Positions 5,646-6,655 of a stretch of 6,655 bases of DNA are shown one piece after another (position 1 is the first letter of the stretch; every line of letters begins with the position of its first letter). The notes under the pieces are model-generated. The model made no database searches. It saw only the letters and a program-made list of their open reading frames with translations, and was not told the DNA's origin. Location: contig JAZDKP010000079.1 in the NCBI GenBank assembly GCA_043802925.1, positions 1 to 6,655 on the forward strand, read 5' to 3'. The DNA is from JAZDKP01 sp043802925. GTDB lineage: Bacteria; Fibrobacterota; OXYB2-FULL-49-7; JAEUSG01. A program made the translations under genes and the position numbers.

Positions 5646-6655
5646 CAATACCGGTAATGCTCGGCCTTGTAGGGGCCGTTGACCGGAACGTCGATATACT
5701 CGGACTGTTCCGTTGTCAGCTTTGTCAGCTTGGCACCGATTTTTGCAAGGTGCAGGCGCGCCACCTCTTCGTCGAGCTCCTTGGAGAGCCGGTAGACGCC
5801 GACCTTGTAGTCTTTGGTCCACAGGTCAATTTGAGCGAGCGTCTGGTTGGCAAAGGAGTTGGACATGACAAAGGAAGGATGGCCCATGGCGCACCCGAGG
5901 TTGACAAGCCGGCCTTCGGCGAGAATGAAAATGGAACGGCCGTCCTTGAAGAAATACTGGTCAACCTGGGGCTTGACATTGACCTTTTTAACGCCCGGCG
6001 TATTTTCGAGCTTTTCGACTTCAATTTCATTGTCAAAATGGCCGATGTTGCAGACAATGGCCTGGTCCTTCATTTTGAGCATGTGCTCCACACGGATGAT
6101 ATCGCGGTTGCCTGTGGCCGTGACCCAAATGTCGGCCCAGCCGAGCAGGTCCTCGACGCGCTTGACCTGGAAGCCGTCCATGCAGGCCTGGAGCGCGCAA
6201 ATGGGGTCTATCTCGGTGACCGAAACCACGCAGCGGGCGCCGGCCAGCGACTGCGCCGACCCTTTGCCCACGTCGCCGTAACCGCAGACCACGGCCTTTT
6301 TGCCGGCCAGCATGACATCGGTGCCGCGCCGGATGCCGTCGACCAGGGACTCGCGGCAGCCGTAGATGTTGTCAAACTTTGACTTGGTGACCGAATCGTT
6401 GACATTGATGGCCGGGAAGAGGAGCTCGCCCCGTTCCATCATCTGGTAAAGCCGTTTGACACCGGTTGTCGTTTCTTCGGAAACGCCCTTGATGTCCTTG
6501 GCCAGTTTTGAGAAGAAACGGTTGTCTTTTTTGAGCGACCTGGCAATGAGCGCCATCAGGATGTCGAACTCCTTGTTGCCGCTGTTCTTTTTGATACGGC
6601 GAGGGTCGTTTTCGCAACGAAGCCCTTCGTGGACAAGCAGCGTGGCGTCGCCGCC
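5645..6655 (-). CDS. ahcY: S-adenosylhomocysteinase, 5'-truncated (C-terminal 336 residues)
   Basis: The enzyme hydrolyses S-adenosylhomocysteine to homocysteine and adenosine with bound NAD, removing the product inhibitor of methyltransferases in the activated methyl cycle; it is cytosolic and usually tetrameric. The frame is open to the right edge, so the N-terminal part is missing. Numbered from the edge, it starts GGDATLLVHEG, then has an insertion of some 35-40 residues, typical of many bacterial and plant enzymes and absent from the human one. SEETTTGV (59-66) follows, then VNDSVTKSKFDN (85-96) with Lys91 and Asp95 equivalent to human Lys186 and Asp190, and Cys100 equivalent to Cys195. 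The NAD Rossmann loop is GYGDVGKG (125-132). AEGRLVNLGCAMGHPSFVMS (246-265) is intact. The end, KAEHYRY, keeps the Lys and Tyr that reach into the neighbouring subunit's NAD site. All visible key residues are present, so it should be active. It leads into the flippase gene with a one-base overlap. Confidence 0.98.
   Translation of the reverse strand, partial: GGDATLLVHEGLRCENDPRRIKKNSGNKEFDILMALIARSLKKDNRFFSKLAKDIKGVSEETTTGVKRLYQMMERGELLFPAINVNDSVTKSKFDNIYGCRESLVDGIRRGTDVMLAGKKAVVCGYGDVGKGSAQSLAGARCVVSVTEIDPICALQACMDGFQVKRVEDLLGWADIWVTATGNRDIIRVEHMLKMKDQAIVCNIGHFDNEIEVEKLENTPGVKKVNVKPQVDQYFFKDGRSIFILAEGRLVNLGCAMGHPSFVMSNSFANQTLAQIDLWTKDYKVGVYRLSKELDEEVARLHLAKIGAKLTKLTTEQSEYIDVPVNGPYKAEHYRY

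Noticed and set aside
5646..5822. N-terminal extension of the flippase to 5822
   Set aside because: The extra 59 residues are polar, Arg/Gly-rich and come from the shifted frame of ahcY; the ATG at 5645 is coupled to the ahcY stop.
5657..6382. Long + strand open frame of 241 codons opposite ahcY
   Set aside because: It lies antisense to a highly conserved ahcY sequence, has no recognisable domain, and is what GC-rich codon use produces by chance.

Overview
The window reads as ordinary chromosomal DNA from a Gram-negative (diderm) bacterium. The GC content is moderately high, about 55-60% judged by eye. The diderm assignment rests on a putative outer-membrane beta-barrel protein that ends in phenylalanine and on two lipoproteins with clear lipoboxes. 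Paired NTF2-like lipoproteins of this style remind me of Fibrobacterota and other FCB-related or candidate-phylum genomes, but that placement is a low-confidence impression. I see no mobile element, phage gene, CRISPR array, tRNA or rRNA.

Layout: two compact gene clusters converge. On the + strand, bases 2-3548, there are four genes: a 5'-truncated putative beta-barrel protein, two consecutive small lipoproteins with NTF2-like features, and a cytoplasmic glycerophosphodiester phosphodiesterase (GDPD). Their junctions are a 3-nt gap, an ATGA overlap and a TGATG overlap, so they are probably one translationally coupled operon. On the - strand, read from the right edge to 3520, there are three genes: a 5'-truncated S-adenosylhomocysteinase (ahcY), a multi-pass flippase-like membrane protein (UPF0104/LPG_synthase_TM family) and an M20-family metallopeptidase of the PepT-like type. 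Their junctions are TGATG and ATGA. The two clusters overlap tail to tail by 29 bp.

Apart from 3 bp between the first two genes and base 1 at the edge, every base is coding. No stretch of even 10 bp is free of a gene, and no promoter or classical terminator is visible. All seven genes end in TGA.

Function: the + cluster looks envelope-directed, with an outer-membrane protein, two lipoproteins and a phospholipid-headgroup enzyme. The - cluster joins the activated methyl cycle to a membrane protein and a peptidase with no obvious pathway link. I found no convincing new defence or mobile system. The items most worth a second look are the beta-barrel/twin-lipoprotein module, a T10 tract in the first membrane segment of the flippase gene, and the convergent overlap with alternative hairpins.
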